Below are positions 50,001 through 56,369 of a stretch of 56,369 nt of DNA, piece after piece. The DNA is taken from positions 1-56,369 of the forward strand of contig JADLBW010000098.1 in the NCBI GenBank assembly GCA_020847515.1. Reading direction: 5' to 3'. This DNA is from Pirellulales bacterium (GTDB lineage Bacteria > Planctomycetota > Planctomycetia > Pirellulales > Lacipirellulaceae). Below the pieces are notes generated by a model, which searched no databases, was not told the DNA's origin, and saw only the letters and a program-made list of their open reading frames with translations. The stretch's first letter is position 1, and every line of letters starts with the position of its first letter. The translations under genes and the position numbers were made by a program.

Positions 50001-50789
50001 ATGTATGACGCGATTTATGGCTTCCGCCAGAAGCTCGACGCAGGGCAGCTCTGTTTCGGCGTCGGGGTCACTCTCAGCGATTCGTCAGTCGTCGAGGCCC
50101 TGGCGCCGGCGGTTGACTTCGTGTGGATAGATCTTGAACACTCGCACTTGAGCTACGAGTCGGTCCACTCGCACCTCATCGCAGCTCGCGCCGGCGGCGT
50201 CGCAGCTTTGGTCAGGGTGCGCAACAGCGACGTTGCGCACATCAAGCCGATCCTCGACATCGGGGCTGACGGCGTCATCGTGCCCCAGGTGCGTTCGGCC
50301 GAAGAAGTAAAGGCCGTCGTTGAAATGTGCCGCTATGCGCCTCAAGGCCGGCGGGGATACGGCCCGAGGCGCGCGGCAGCCTATGGCCGGCTGGGGGGCC
50401 CCGACTTTATGCGAGCGTCGAACGAGCGGGTGTTCGTGGCGGTTCAGATAGAGAACCTCGACGCCCTGGAGAATCTGGACGATATTGCCGCCATCCAGGG
50501 CCTCGACTCGCTGGCGCTAGGCCCCTACGACCTGGCCGTATCGCTGGGGCATGCTGAGGAGCTCCGCCATCCCGAGGCGCTGGAAGCTATGCGGCGCATC
50601 GTTGCCGTCGCCAAGCGAGCCGGTAAGTACGTCGGCACGGGCATGGGCGCCTACGCCGACGTCGCACTGAACGCCGTGGAGCTAGGGATTCAGTGGATTC
50701 AGTGCGGCGACGACTACGGCTACATGGTGGCCCACGTCGATCTACTGATGGCGGAGATCCGGAACAAGGCCGCGGCGACTCGTCGCTAG
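50001..50789 (+). CDS. HpcH/HpaI class II aldolase
   Basis: A pyruvate-dependent aldolase that splits 2-keto-3-deoxy or 4-hydroxy-2-oxo acids to pyruvate and an aldehyde with a divalent metal. The 262-residue protein has FVWIDLEHSHLSYESVHSHL, GVIVPQVRSAEEVKAVVEMC, the loop RYAPQGRRGYGPRRAAAYG, the metal-ligand Glu in VQIENLDALEN and Asp in LALGPYDLAVSLG, all family hallmarks. ATG 50001 is used; the frame is open to 49908 inside the permease gene. It is the last gene of the transporter operon, and its stop codon overlaps that of the convergent GntR gene. This links the imported sugar to a keto-deoxy acid route. Confidence 0.9.
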   Translation: MYDAIYGFRQKLDAGQLCFGVGVTLSDSSVVEALAPAVDFVWIDLEHSHLSYESVHSHLIAARAGGVAALVRVRNSDVAHIKPILDIGADGVIVPQVRSAEEVKAVVEMCRYAPQGRRGYGPRRAAAYGRLGGPDFMRASNERVFVAVQIENLDALENLDDIAAIQGLDSLALGPYDLAVSLGHAEELRHPEALEAMRRIVAVAKRAGKYVGTGMGAYADVALNAVELGIQWIQCGDDYGYMVAHVDLLMAEIRNKAAATRR

Positions 50790-51691
50790 CTCGGCTTTCG
50801 CTCCCATATTTCCGCATTGAACTTCATGGCGTTACGAAGATGGGCTTTGACCCGCTTGACGCTGGTGGCCTCGTCCCGGGCGCGTAGGGCGGCGAGAATC
50901 TCCCGGTGTTCTTCGAACGATCGGGCCGCTCGCCCATAACGGAAGCCCACCGTGGTGACGATCAGGGCCTTCCGAATCAAAGGATCCAACGTGCTGGCCA
51001 GAATGGCGTTGCCCGAGGCCTCGCTAATCGCCTTGTGGAAGTAGTGATCGGCTTCGCGGCGATCGTACACGGTCGCCCGCTCGCCCAATTCAATCAGCCT
51101 CTGCGTTTGCTGCTCCAGATCATCGAGTTGTTGTTCGGTGATGCGATGCACGGCGCTGGTGATCGCCATCGGCTCCAGCAAAAGGCGAATCTCATACACG
51201 TCCTTGAGGTCGCGCGGGGTGAGCAGCGTCACGCGCCATCCGCGGCGGGGCAGTCGCTCGAGCAGTCCTTCAGTTCGCAGCCATTCGGCAGCTCGTCGCA
51301 CCGTGGCCGGATTCACGCCGATCTCAATGGCGAGCGGTCGTTCCTTAATGACTTCTCCGGGGCCGAACGCCCCCCGCAGGAGTCGTTCCAGCAATAGTTC
51401 GTAGGTGCTGTCCGTCTGGTTAAGGAACTCAAAGGCCGACTCCCGGTGCACCTTCAATCTGGCGGGCAGCGCTGCCACCACGGGATGGCGCGAGTCGTCG
51501 GTCGTCACCAGCCCGTCGCTGATAAGTTGGTCAATCGCCTTATTGGCCGTCGTTCGACTGACGTTCAGATCGTTGGCTATCTGGCGAGCGTTGACGCGAT
51601 CGCCCACCTTCAAGGCGCGGCGGGCCAACTGGACTTTGAGATGCTGATAGACCTTCTCCGTCAACGACTGGCGGTGAATCGGTTCTGCCAA
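50786..51691 (-). CDS. GntR-family regulator with two winged-helix domains and FCD-type effector domain
   Basis: An unusual 301-residue regulator. The first GntR-type winged helix spans about residues 8-72 (SLTEKVYQHLKVQLARRALK, RQIANDLNVSRTTANKAIDQ, then LISDGLVTT). The second spans about 90-160 (STYELLLERLLRGAFGPGEV, AIEIGVNPATVRRAAEWLRT and EGLLERLPRRGWRVTLLT). An FCD-like helical effector domain follows (DLKDVYEIRLLLEPMAITSA; His in HYFHKAISEASGN probably binds metal). Ordinary FadR-type proteins have only one DNA-binding domain. It diverges from the Ldh2/BKACE/isomerase/MDR operon with motif site i between, and converges on the aldolase gene. It is the best candidate regulator of the window-wide motif. 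Confidence 0.88.
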   Translation of the reverse strand: MAEPIHRQSLTEKVYQHLKVQLARRALKVGDRVNARQIANDLNVSRTTANKAIDQLISDGLVTTDDSRHPVVAALPARLKVHRESAFEFLNQTDSTYELLLERLLRGAFGPGEVIKERPLAIEIGVNPATVRRAAEWLRTEGLLERLPRRGWRVTLLTPRDLKDVYEIRLLLEPMAITSAVHRITEQQLDDLEQQTQRLIELGERATVYDRREADHYFHKAISEASGNAILASTLDPLIRKALIVTTVGFRYGRAARSFEEHREILAALRARDEATSVKRVKAHLRNAMKFNAEIWERKPS

Positions 51692-51809
51692 GGCGAGCCT
51701 CGCTGCTCAGAAGAAATCCGTTTGCGCACGGGTGACACGCTATCTACTCCAACTGCGCAATTGCGTCAAGTCGCAGTCGCTAAATATCGCGGTCGACCTC
51801 GCGGAAACA

Positions 51810-51829
51810 TATGTTTTTTAGCAACATAA
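51810..51829 (+). promoter_or_regulatory. Recurrent motif site i (TATGTTTTTTAGCAACATAA)
   Basis: Between the divergent GntR gene (119 bp) and the Ldh2 gene (113 bp). It is also an inverted repeat, TATGTT around TTTTAGC then AACATA, which fits an operator bound by a dimer. Confidence 0.6.
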
Positions 51830-51941
51830 AAACGATGATGAGCGCTCAAAAGCCTTGCGAATGCCCCTGCGTCAGTTAGACTGGACCCTGCGGCGTGCGA
51901 GCATCGGGGACGCTTTCTTCCAGCGCTGAGGGTCCATTATC

Positions 51942-53054
51942 GTGCCAAGGTTAGAACACGGGCGTTTGCTCACGATCGCCACGGCGATCCTCGAAGGCGC
52001 AGGAGCGCCCCGGACGCATGCCGCCATTGTGGCCGATCACCTGGTGACCTCCAACCTTCAGGGGCACGACTCGCACGGCATCTTGCGGCTCAGCCAGTAC
52101 TGCGAGGCCATCGAACAGAAGGAAGTGGACCCGCGGGCGCGACCCACGGTCCGCAAGGAAAGCGTCGCCGGCGCCGTGCTCGATGGTCAGCGCGGTTTCG
52201 GCCAGGTCGCCGCCCGGGAGGCCATGGTGCTGGCGATGGAGCGAGCGCGACTGGTCGGCGTTTCCGCCGTCACCCTCAGCAATTGCTACCATAGCGGCCG
52301 CCTCTCGGCCTATTCCCTAATGGCTTCGCAGGCAGGCATGATTGGCGTCGTCATGGTAAACGCCGGCGGAGGAGGGCAATCAGTCGCGCCGTTTGGAGGC
52401 TTGGCGCGGCGACTGGCGACCAATCCCATCGCCATCGCAGTGCCGTCGGGCGGCGACTACGATCCAGTTCTCGACGTGGCGACCAGCATGGCGCCGGAAG
52501 GCAAGATTCGCGATTACTTTCGTCGTGGAGAACCGGTCCCCGACGGATGGATCGTCGACGCCCATGGATTCCCGACTCGGCACGCCAAGGACTTTTACGG
52601 TCCGCCGGCAGGCGCTTTGCTTCCCTGGGGCGGGCCGGTGGGACACAAGGGCTACGGCCTGGCACTGATGATCGACGTCATGGCCGGCGCCTTGTCGGGG
52701 GCCGGCTGCTGCGGACCGGCCCAAGTTCCCCCTCGCGACGGCGTTCTTCTGCTGGCGATCGACGTGGAGCAATACACCGACAGCGAGTGGTTCAGGGCGC
52801 AAGTCGTGCAGCTCATCGACCACGTCAAATCGTGTCCTCCGGCGCCTGGCTACGAAGAAGTCTTCGTACCCGGCGAACTGGAGCATCGCGAAGCGCAAAA
52901 GCGGCGTCGCACGGGGATCCCGGTGGACGACACGACCTGGGAAGAAATGCACTCCTTGGCCCGCCGTTTTCGCTTGCCCCCCGAAATGTTCGATGCGGCG
53001 CATGACGGCTGGGCGTCGGCCGCCGCGCAGATCGTCGATCACGCGTCAACCTAG
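51942..53054 (+). CDS. Ldh2-type NAD(P)-dependent dehydrogenase (malate/lactate/sugar-acid)
   Basis: A member of the Ldh_2 family (malate/L-lactate, ureidoglycolate and 2,3-diketo-L-gulonate dehydrogenases), unrelated to Rossmann-fold lactate dehydrogenases. Blocks: HLVTSNLQGHDSHGILRLSQ with the catalytic His of DSHG, GQVAAREAMVLAMERAR, GVSAVTLSNCYHSGRLSAYS and VGHKGYGLALMIDVMAGALS. The start is GTG 51942 with TGAGGG upstream. The 370-residue length is normal. Operon partners are BKACE, a TIM-barrel isomerase and a zinc MDR. Motif site i is 113 bp upstream. Confidence 0.9.
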   Translation: MPRLEHGRLLTIATAILEGAGAPRTHAAIVADHLVTSNLQGHDSHGILRLSQYCEAIEQKEVDPRARPTVRKESVAGAVLDGQRGFGQVAAREAMVLAMERARLVGVSAVTLSNCYHSGRLSAYSLMASQAGMIGVVMVNAGGGGQSVAPFGGLARRLATNPIAIAVPSGGDYDPVLDVATSMAPEGKIRDYFRRGEPVPDGWIVDAHGFPTRHAKDFYGPPAGALLPWGGPVGHKGYGLALMIDVMAGALSGAGCCGPAQVPPRDGVLLLAIDVEQYTDSEWFRAQVVQLIDHVKSCPPAPGYEEVFVPGELEHREAQKRRRTGIPVDDTTWEEMHSLARRFRLPPEMFDAAHDGWASAAAQIVDHAST

Positions 53055-53119
53055 AACGGCCTCATGCGGGTGACGTTGCCTTTACTCGCTCGACGGGCAA
53101 GCTTTTCGAGGTTTTTCTT

Positions 53120-54001
53120 ATGGATAATTTGATCGTGACGGTAACGTGCGACTCGACGATGGCCTACCCGAGCAATCCGCACAACCCGACCCCCAAAGGG
53201 TACGAAGAAGTCGCCCGCGAGTACCGCCGCTCGATCGACGCCGGCGCCAGCATCTGCCATCTCCACGGGCCGTACACCATCGACAAGGAAATACAGGCCG
53301 ACGGAACGAAGCTGTCGGACCTTGATATCCCCGGCTGGGTAAAGCTCGCCACCGACATCACCGATCACGCCGACGCCATTATCCAGTACGGCATTGCCAA
53401 CGGTCGCTTCCCCCAGCGGGTCGAGTTGGTGCAGACGCATAAGCCCGACATGATCAGCACCTGCTTTAACGCCCACGACGAGTGCTTCGACTATGAACCT
53501 GGCTGTAAACCGGTGGAACTCTACGGCCTCCACGATCGCGTGGAACTCGAAAAATACTGCCGACTGAGCCGAGAACTCGACGTCACCCTGGAATGCGAAT
53601 GCTTCCACTACGGCGGCGTCTGGAACGCCCAGCGGTTCGTTCAGCAAGGTTTGCTAACGACGCCCGTTTGGATCACCTTTTTCCTGGGCTGGCGAGGCGG
53701 TTGCTACACGCCTCCCACGCTGAAGGCCATGCAGTACATGCACGACCACCTGCCTGAGGGATTCATCTACAACACCTCGTGCATGGATCCCCAGCAGCAG
53801 TGGCGCGTGCTGACGATGGCCATCATGCTGGGCGGGCACGTCCGCGTAGGAATGGAGGACAACCCGTTCCTGGCGCCGGGCCAGTACGCTTCGTCGAACG
53901 CCCAGCTCGTGGAAAAAATCGTTCGCATCGCCCGAGAAGTCGGCCGCGAAACGGCGACGCCCGCCGAAGCGCGGCGCATCATTTCGCCTCACCGAAACTA
54001 G
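53120..54001 (+). CDS. BKACE (beta-keto acid cleavage enzyme, DUF849)
   Basis: Members of this zinc family condense a beta-keto acid with acetyl-CoA to give acetoacetate and a new CoA ester (the Kce reaction of lysine breakdown is the best known). The 293-residue protein shows LIVTVTCDSTMAYPSNPHNP, the metal pair His-x-His in ASICHLHGPYTI, and VTLECECFHYGGVWNAQRF and GGHVRVGMEDNPFLAPGQYA with the family's catalytic Arg/Glu region. It is 66 bp after the Ldh2 gene. The substrate cannot be read from sequence; an oxo acid from sugar-acid breakdown is a guess from context. Confidence 0.85.
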   Translation: MDNLIVTVTCDSTMAYPSNPHNPTPKGYEEVAREYRRSIDAGASICHLHGPYTIDKEIQADGTKLSDLDIPGWVKLATDITDHADAIIQYGIANGRFPQRVELVQTHKPDMISTCFNAHDECFDYEPGCKPVELYGLHDRVELEKYCRLSRELDVTLECECFHYGGVWNAQRFVQQGLLTTPVWITFFLGWRGGCYTPPTLKAMQYMHDHLPEGFIYNTSCMDPQQQWRVLTMAIMLGGHVRVGMEDNPFLAPGQYASSNAQLVEKIVRIAREVGRETATPAEARRIISPHRN

Positions 54002-54308
54002 CTGCAGCTCTTGCGATTTCTCGCCCGCCAGCAACGCCAGTGAGTGTTTTGCCAGTGATCGCGGAAGAAAAGAATGTCGGGCGCGTTCTTCTAAACCAGC
54101 AATATTACTGCCCGACGGGACGAAACTAAGCGACTCCTAGCTGCTCTTCCCTTCTTTCGCGTCCCTTCGCCTGTTTCGCGGGCATTCAGGAATCCAAACC
54201 ACGCCTGTTTAGCGGCCGCGGAAAATATGATAAATCGCGATGGCCGTTGACGAAGGTTTTGTCTTCGATCCATTTGATCGAATTGACTCTTTAGGGGAAG
54301 CCGTCCAA
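54002..54308. other. Intergenic stretch with no clear gene
   Basis: About 300 bp between BKACE and the isomerase gene. An open frame from 54240 leads into the isomerase but lacks a ribosome site. No strong hairpin or match to the recurrent motif was seen. Confidence 0.5.
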
Positions 54309-55124
54309 ATGCTCATTGGCAACCCAATGGTTTATCGGCAGCTTCCTGTTGAGACGGCGCTAGCCAAAATCATCGACGCCGGGTTCGACGGCTTGGAGCT
54401 CTGGCCGCCGCAAATCATCGAATTTCGCACGCCGGCCTTGCGCCAACGCCTCCAGCACTATGTCCACCAGCGCGGCGCTGAACTTATCCGGCTGAACTGC
54501 GCCGACCGCGACTATTTTCAGGCACTGGCGTCGTCCAAGGACGTCGACCGAGCCTTCGACGGCCTTCAAGCCGATATCGACATGGCGGCGGAACTTGGCA
54601 TGACGCAACTTCTCACCTGGGAAGGCCGCTCGCCAGACTTCTCGCATCAGCAGATTTACGGCGAGGTCCTGGATCGCACGACGCGCCTCTTTGAGGAAGC
54701 CTGCCGCTACGCGAAGAGCCGCCATATTGCGCTGACCGTCGAAGTGCATCCCTTCACCTTAGGCGTCGACCTCCCGTGGCTATCGTTGCTTTGCGACCGG
54801 TTGCGGGGCGAGCCGTTCAGCGTCACCTACGACTGTTGCCATTTCGCCGTCGGCCTGCCCGATCGATACATCGATGCGATTGACCTCCTCGGCGAGCGAA
54901 TTCAGCACGTCCATTTCTGTGACAGCGACTGTGTCAGTCCCGAGCTTCATTTTGCCCCCGGTGCGGGCCAGCTCGATCTGGACGGCATCGTCGCGGCGCT
55001 GAAGCGCATCGGCTTCCGCGGATCGATGATGCTCGATCTCTGGCTTTACCCCATGCCCGATGAAGGCGTTGCCGTGGGCGTGCCTTACCTCCGCCGAGCG
55101 TGTGAAACTCTCGGACTAGCCTGA
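54309..55124 (+). CDS. Sugar phosphate isomerase/epimerase (TIM barrel, AP endonuclease 2 family)
   Basis: A xylose isomerase-like TIM-barrel protein, the group with hydroxypyruvate isomerase, tagatose epimerase and inosose dehydratase. Blocks: AKIIDAGFDGLELWPPQIIE at the start, DMAAELGMTQLLTWEGRSPD, IALTVEVHPFTLGV with the metal-ligand Glu, YDCCHFAVGL, IQHVHFCDSD with His and Asp, and a late SMMLDLWLYP where the usual final Glu of the metal site is not obvious. ATG 54309 is preferred because AGGGGA lies 10 bases upstream (54240 is an alternative). It is 50 bp upstream of the MDR gene. Confidence 0.8.
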   Translation: MLIGNPMVYRQLPVETALAKIIDAGFDGLELWPPQIIEFRTPALRQRLQHYVHQRGAELIRLNCADRDYFQALASSKDVDRAFDGLQADIDMAAELGMTQLLTWEGRSPDFSHQQIYGEVLDRTTRLFEEACRYAKSRHIALTVEVHPFTLGVDLPWLSLLCDRLRGEPFSVTYDCCHFAVGLPDRYIDAIDLLGERIQHVHFCDSDCVSPELHFAPGAGQLDLDGIVAALKRIGFRGSMMLDLWLYPMPDEGVAVGVPYLRRACETLGLA

Positions 55125-55173
55125 AACGCTCGGCCGACCATCGTTCACTTTTGCATCTGAAGGCGTAGCGGCC

Positions 55174-56196
55174 ATGAAAGCGGCCTGTCTGAACTCGATC
55201 GGCGCACCGCTGGCACTCGAAGAAGTTCCTGAGCCGACTCTCGAACGAGACGAAGTGCTCGTCGAAACCCGCGCCTGCGGCATCTGCCGCACCGACATCC
55301 ATATTCAGGACGGCCTGGCTTATGTGCCCCGCCTGCCGCACATTCCGGGCCATGAGCCGGCGGGACTCGTCTGTGCAGTCGGCGCCCAGGTGGGCAGCCC
55401 GCAGATCGGCGATCGAGTAGTCCCCCACCTCTTTCTCACCTGCGGCGAGTGCATTTATTGCCGCACCGGCCGGGACGCTCAGTGCAGCCGTGGGCGAGGA
55501 ATCATCGGCGTAACCACGGGCGGTGGCTTCGCCGAGTATTTCAAAGCCCCCGCTCGCAATCTGCTGCTTCTGCCCGATGAGGTTCCCTTCGAAGCGGGAG
55601 GACTCGTCAGTTGCGCTGTCGTTACTGCCGTGCGAGCCTATCGCCGAGCGCAAGTGCAATTAGCAGATCCGGTGCTAGTTCTCGGAGTCGGCGGCATCGG
55701 TCAGATTCTCATCCAACTCCTCAAGCACGCCGGCGCCCGCGTAGCGGCCCTGAGCCGCTCGCAGGCGAGCCTGCAGATAGCCGCCCGGCTAGGCGCGGAA
55801 CTCTGCCTGCAAGCGGGCGCCGAAGCGATCCCAGAGATTATCCAATTCGCCGACGGCGAAGGGGTCGCGTGTGCCGTCGAGTGCGTGGGCCTGGGAACCA
55901 CTATGGCCCTCGCGGCAAAGTGCACCCGGCGCGGAGGACGCATCGTGGTGGTTGGAGAAGAAGCCGAGTTTCCGGCCGTCGACACGATTCAGATTGCCCA
56001 GCGGGAACTAGAGATCGTCGGCTCCCGCAACGGCTCCAAGCAAGACGCACAGGACGCCTTACGGTGGATGGCATCAGGAGTGATCCAACCGCCGATTGCT
56101 GAACGAGTTCCACTAGATCGCATCAACGACGGCCTGGACATGGTCCGCCACGGCCGCGTCCACGGACGAGTCGTCGTTAAGGTCCGCGGCGACTGA
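55174..56196 (+). CDS. Zinc-binding medium-chain dehydrogenase (MDR)
   Basis: An alcohol/polyol dehydrogenase of 340 residues. The catalytic zinc ligands appear as Cys in ACGICRTDIH, His-Glu in IPGHEPAGLV and a later site near VSCAVVT; the structural zinc loop is CGECIYCRTGRDAQC with four Cys. NAD(P) binding: LVLGVGGIGQILIQLLKHAG. The C-terminus GRVHGRVVVKV is typical. It ends the Ldh2/BKACE/isomerase operon and probably oxidises a sugar, polyol or sugar acid. Confidence 0.9.
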   Translation: MKAACLNSIGAPLALEEVPEPTLERDEVLVETRACGICRTDIHIQDGLAYVPRLPHIPGHEPAGLVCAVGAQVGSPQIGDRVVPHLFLTCGECIYCRTGRDAQCSRGRGIIGVTTGGGFAEYFKAPARNLLLLPDEVPFEAGGLVSCAVVTAVRAYRRAQVQLADPVLVLGVGGIGQILIQLLKHAGARVAALSRSQASLQIAARLGAELCLQAGAEAIPEIIQFADGEGVACAVECVGLGTTMALAAKCTRRGGRIVVVGEEAEFPAVDTIQIAQRELEIVGSRNGSKQDAQDALRWMASGVIQPPIAERVPLDRINDGLDMVRHGRVHGRVVVKVRGD

Positions 56197-56307
56197 TCAT
56201 TGTGAGGAGTCGAACAGTCGGTGAGAGATATAACCGAAAGTTGACGCGGCGGCAAAAAGTCAGCGGCTTGACCTTGCCTACGGCGGCCGAAGCGCTAAGT
56301 TGGCGGG

Positions 56308-56369
56308 ATGCTAACCGTTCGCGACCATCTGAGCGGCGATTTGTTCGATCCGTGGGAGTATCTGGGACC
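56308..56369 (+). CDS. Possible transposase start, truncated by the window edge
   Basis: The last 62 bases open with ATG and read MLTVRDHLSGDLFDPWEYLG, which resembles the N-terminus of IS1182-like transposases found in planctomycetes (LFDPWxYLGPK). Only 20 residues are visible and no terminal repeat was identified, so the call is tentative. Confidence 0.4.
   Translation, partial: MLTVRDHLSGDLFDPWEYLG

Overview
The window looks like a planctomycete chromosome (Planctomycetota, most like Pirellulales; rank inferred). The evidence is protein families largely confined to that phylum: three DUF1549/DUF1553 (PSD1) genes each paired with a DUF1501 gene, a DUF1559 pseudopilin-like protein, an LExRxLL-type N-terminal export motif with an internal dockerin, and PEP-CTERM proteins. 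The DNA is GC-rich and spacers are short. No rRNA or CRISPR array was seen; there is one tRNA.

Layout. 1-4480 is a mobile-element remnant: a damaged phage-like structural gene, three small genes, a spacer full of palindromes, and a tyrosine integrase that ends 15 bp before a CAT-anticodon tRNA. 4512-5060 is a decayed IS66 transposase. 5.2-10.8 kb holds a pyrophosphatase, a RhaT-type sugar transporter and the first PSD1/DUF1501 pair. 11-17.2 kb holds three minus-strand secreted proteins that share one module; one of them carries an in-frame TGA. 18.0-22.8 kb is a plus-strand run: DUF1559, lipoprotein, beta-helix protein, RraA-like, VOC, metallo-beta-lactamase fold. 22.9-29.6 kb (minus) is an orphan AceE-like E1, a PEP mutase/isocitrate lyase family enzyme, a GH116-like glycosidase and a secreted protein, with a divergent Lrp/AsnC regulator. 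30.3-39.8 kb (minus) has two PSD1/DUF1501 pairs and a Gfo/Idh/MocA oxidoreductase. 40-46 kb has an SDR, a second GH116-like enzyme, a PQQ-type propeller and an M24 peptidase. 46.3-50.8 kb is a complete ribose-type ABC importer plus an HpcH/HpaI aldolase. 50.8-56.2 kb is a double-winged-helix GntR regulator divergent from a catabolic run (Ldh2-type dehydrogenase, BKACE, TIM-barrel isomerase, zinc MDR). The right edge may enter another transposase.

How it may work together (inference): secreted GH116-like enzymes and surface proteins release sugars or sugar acids, the RhaT-type and ABC transporters import them, and the SDR, MDR, Gfo/Idh and Ldh2 oxidoreductases, the TIM-barrel isomerase and the HpaI/RraA-type aldolases feed pyruvate-level metabolism. 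The main new signal is a recurrent intergenic motif, roughly GGTGGCTTTTTAnCAAnAAA, at nine places. Each is upstream of, or between, transcription units, including nearly all the operons named above. It suggests one regulon covering most of the window, with the GntR or Lrp protein as candidate regulator.
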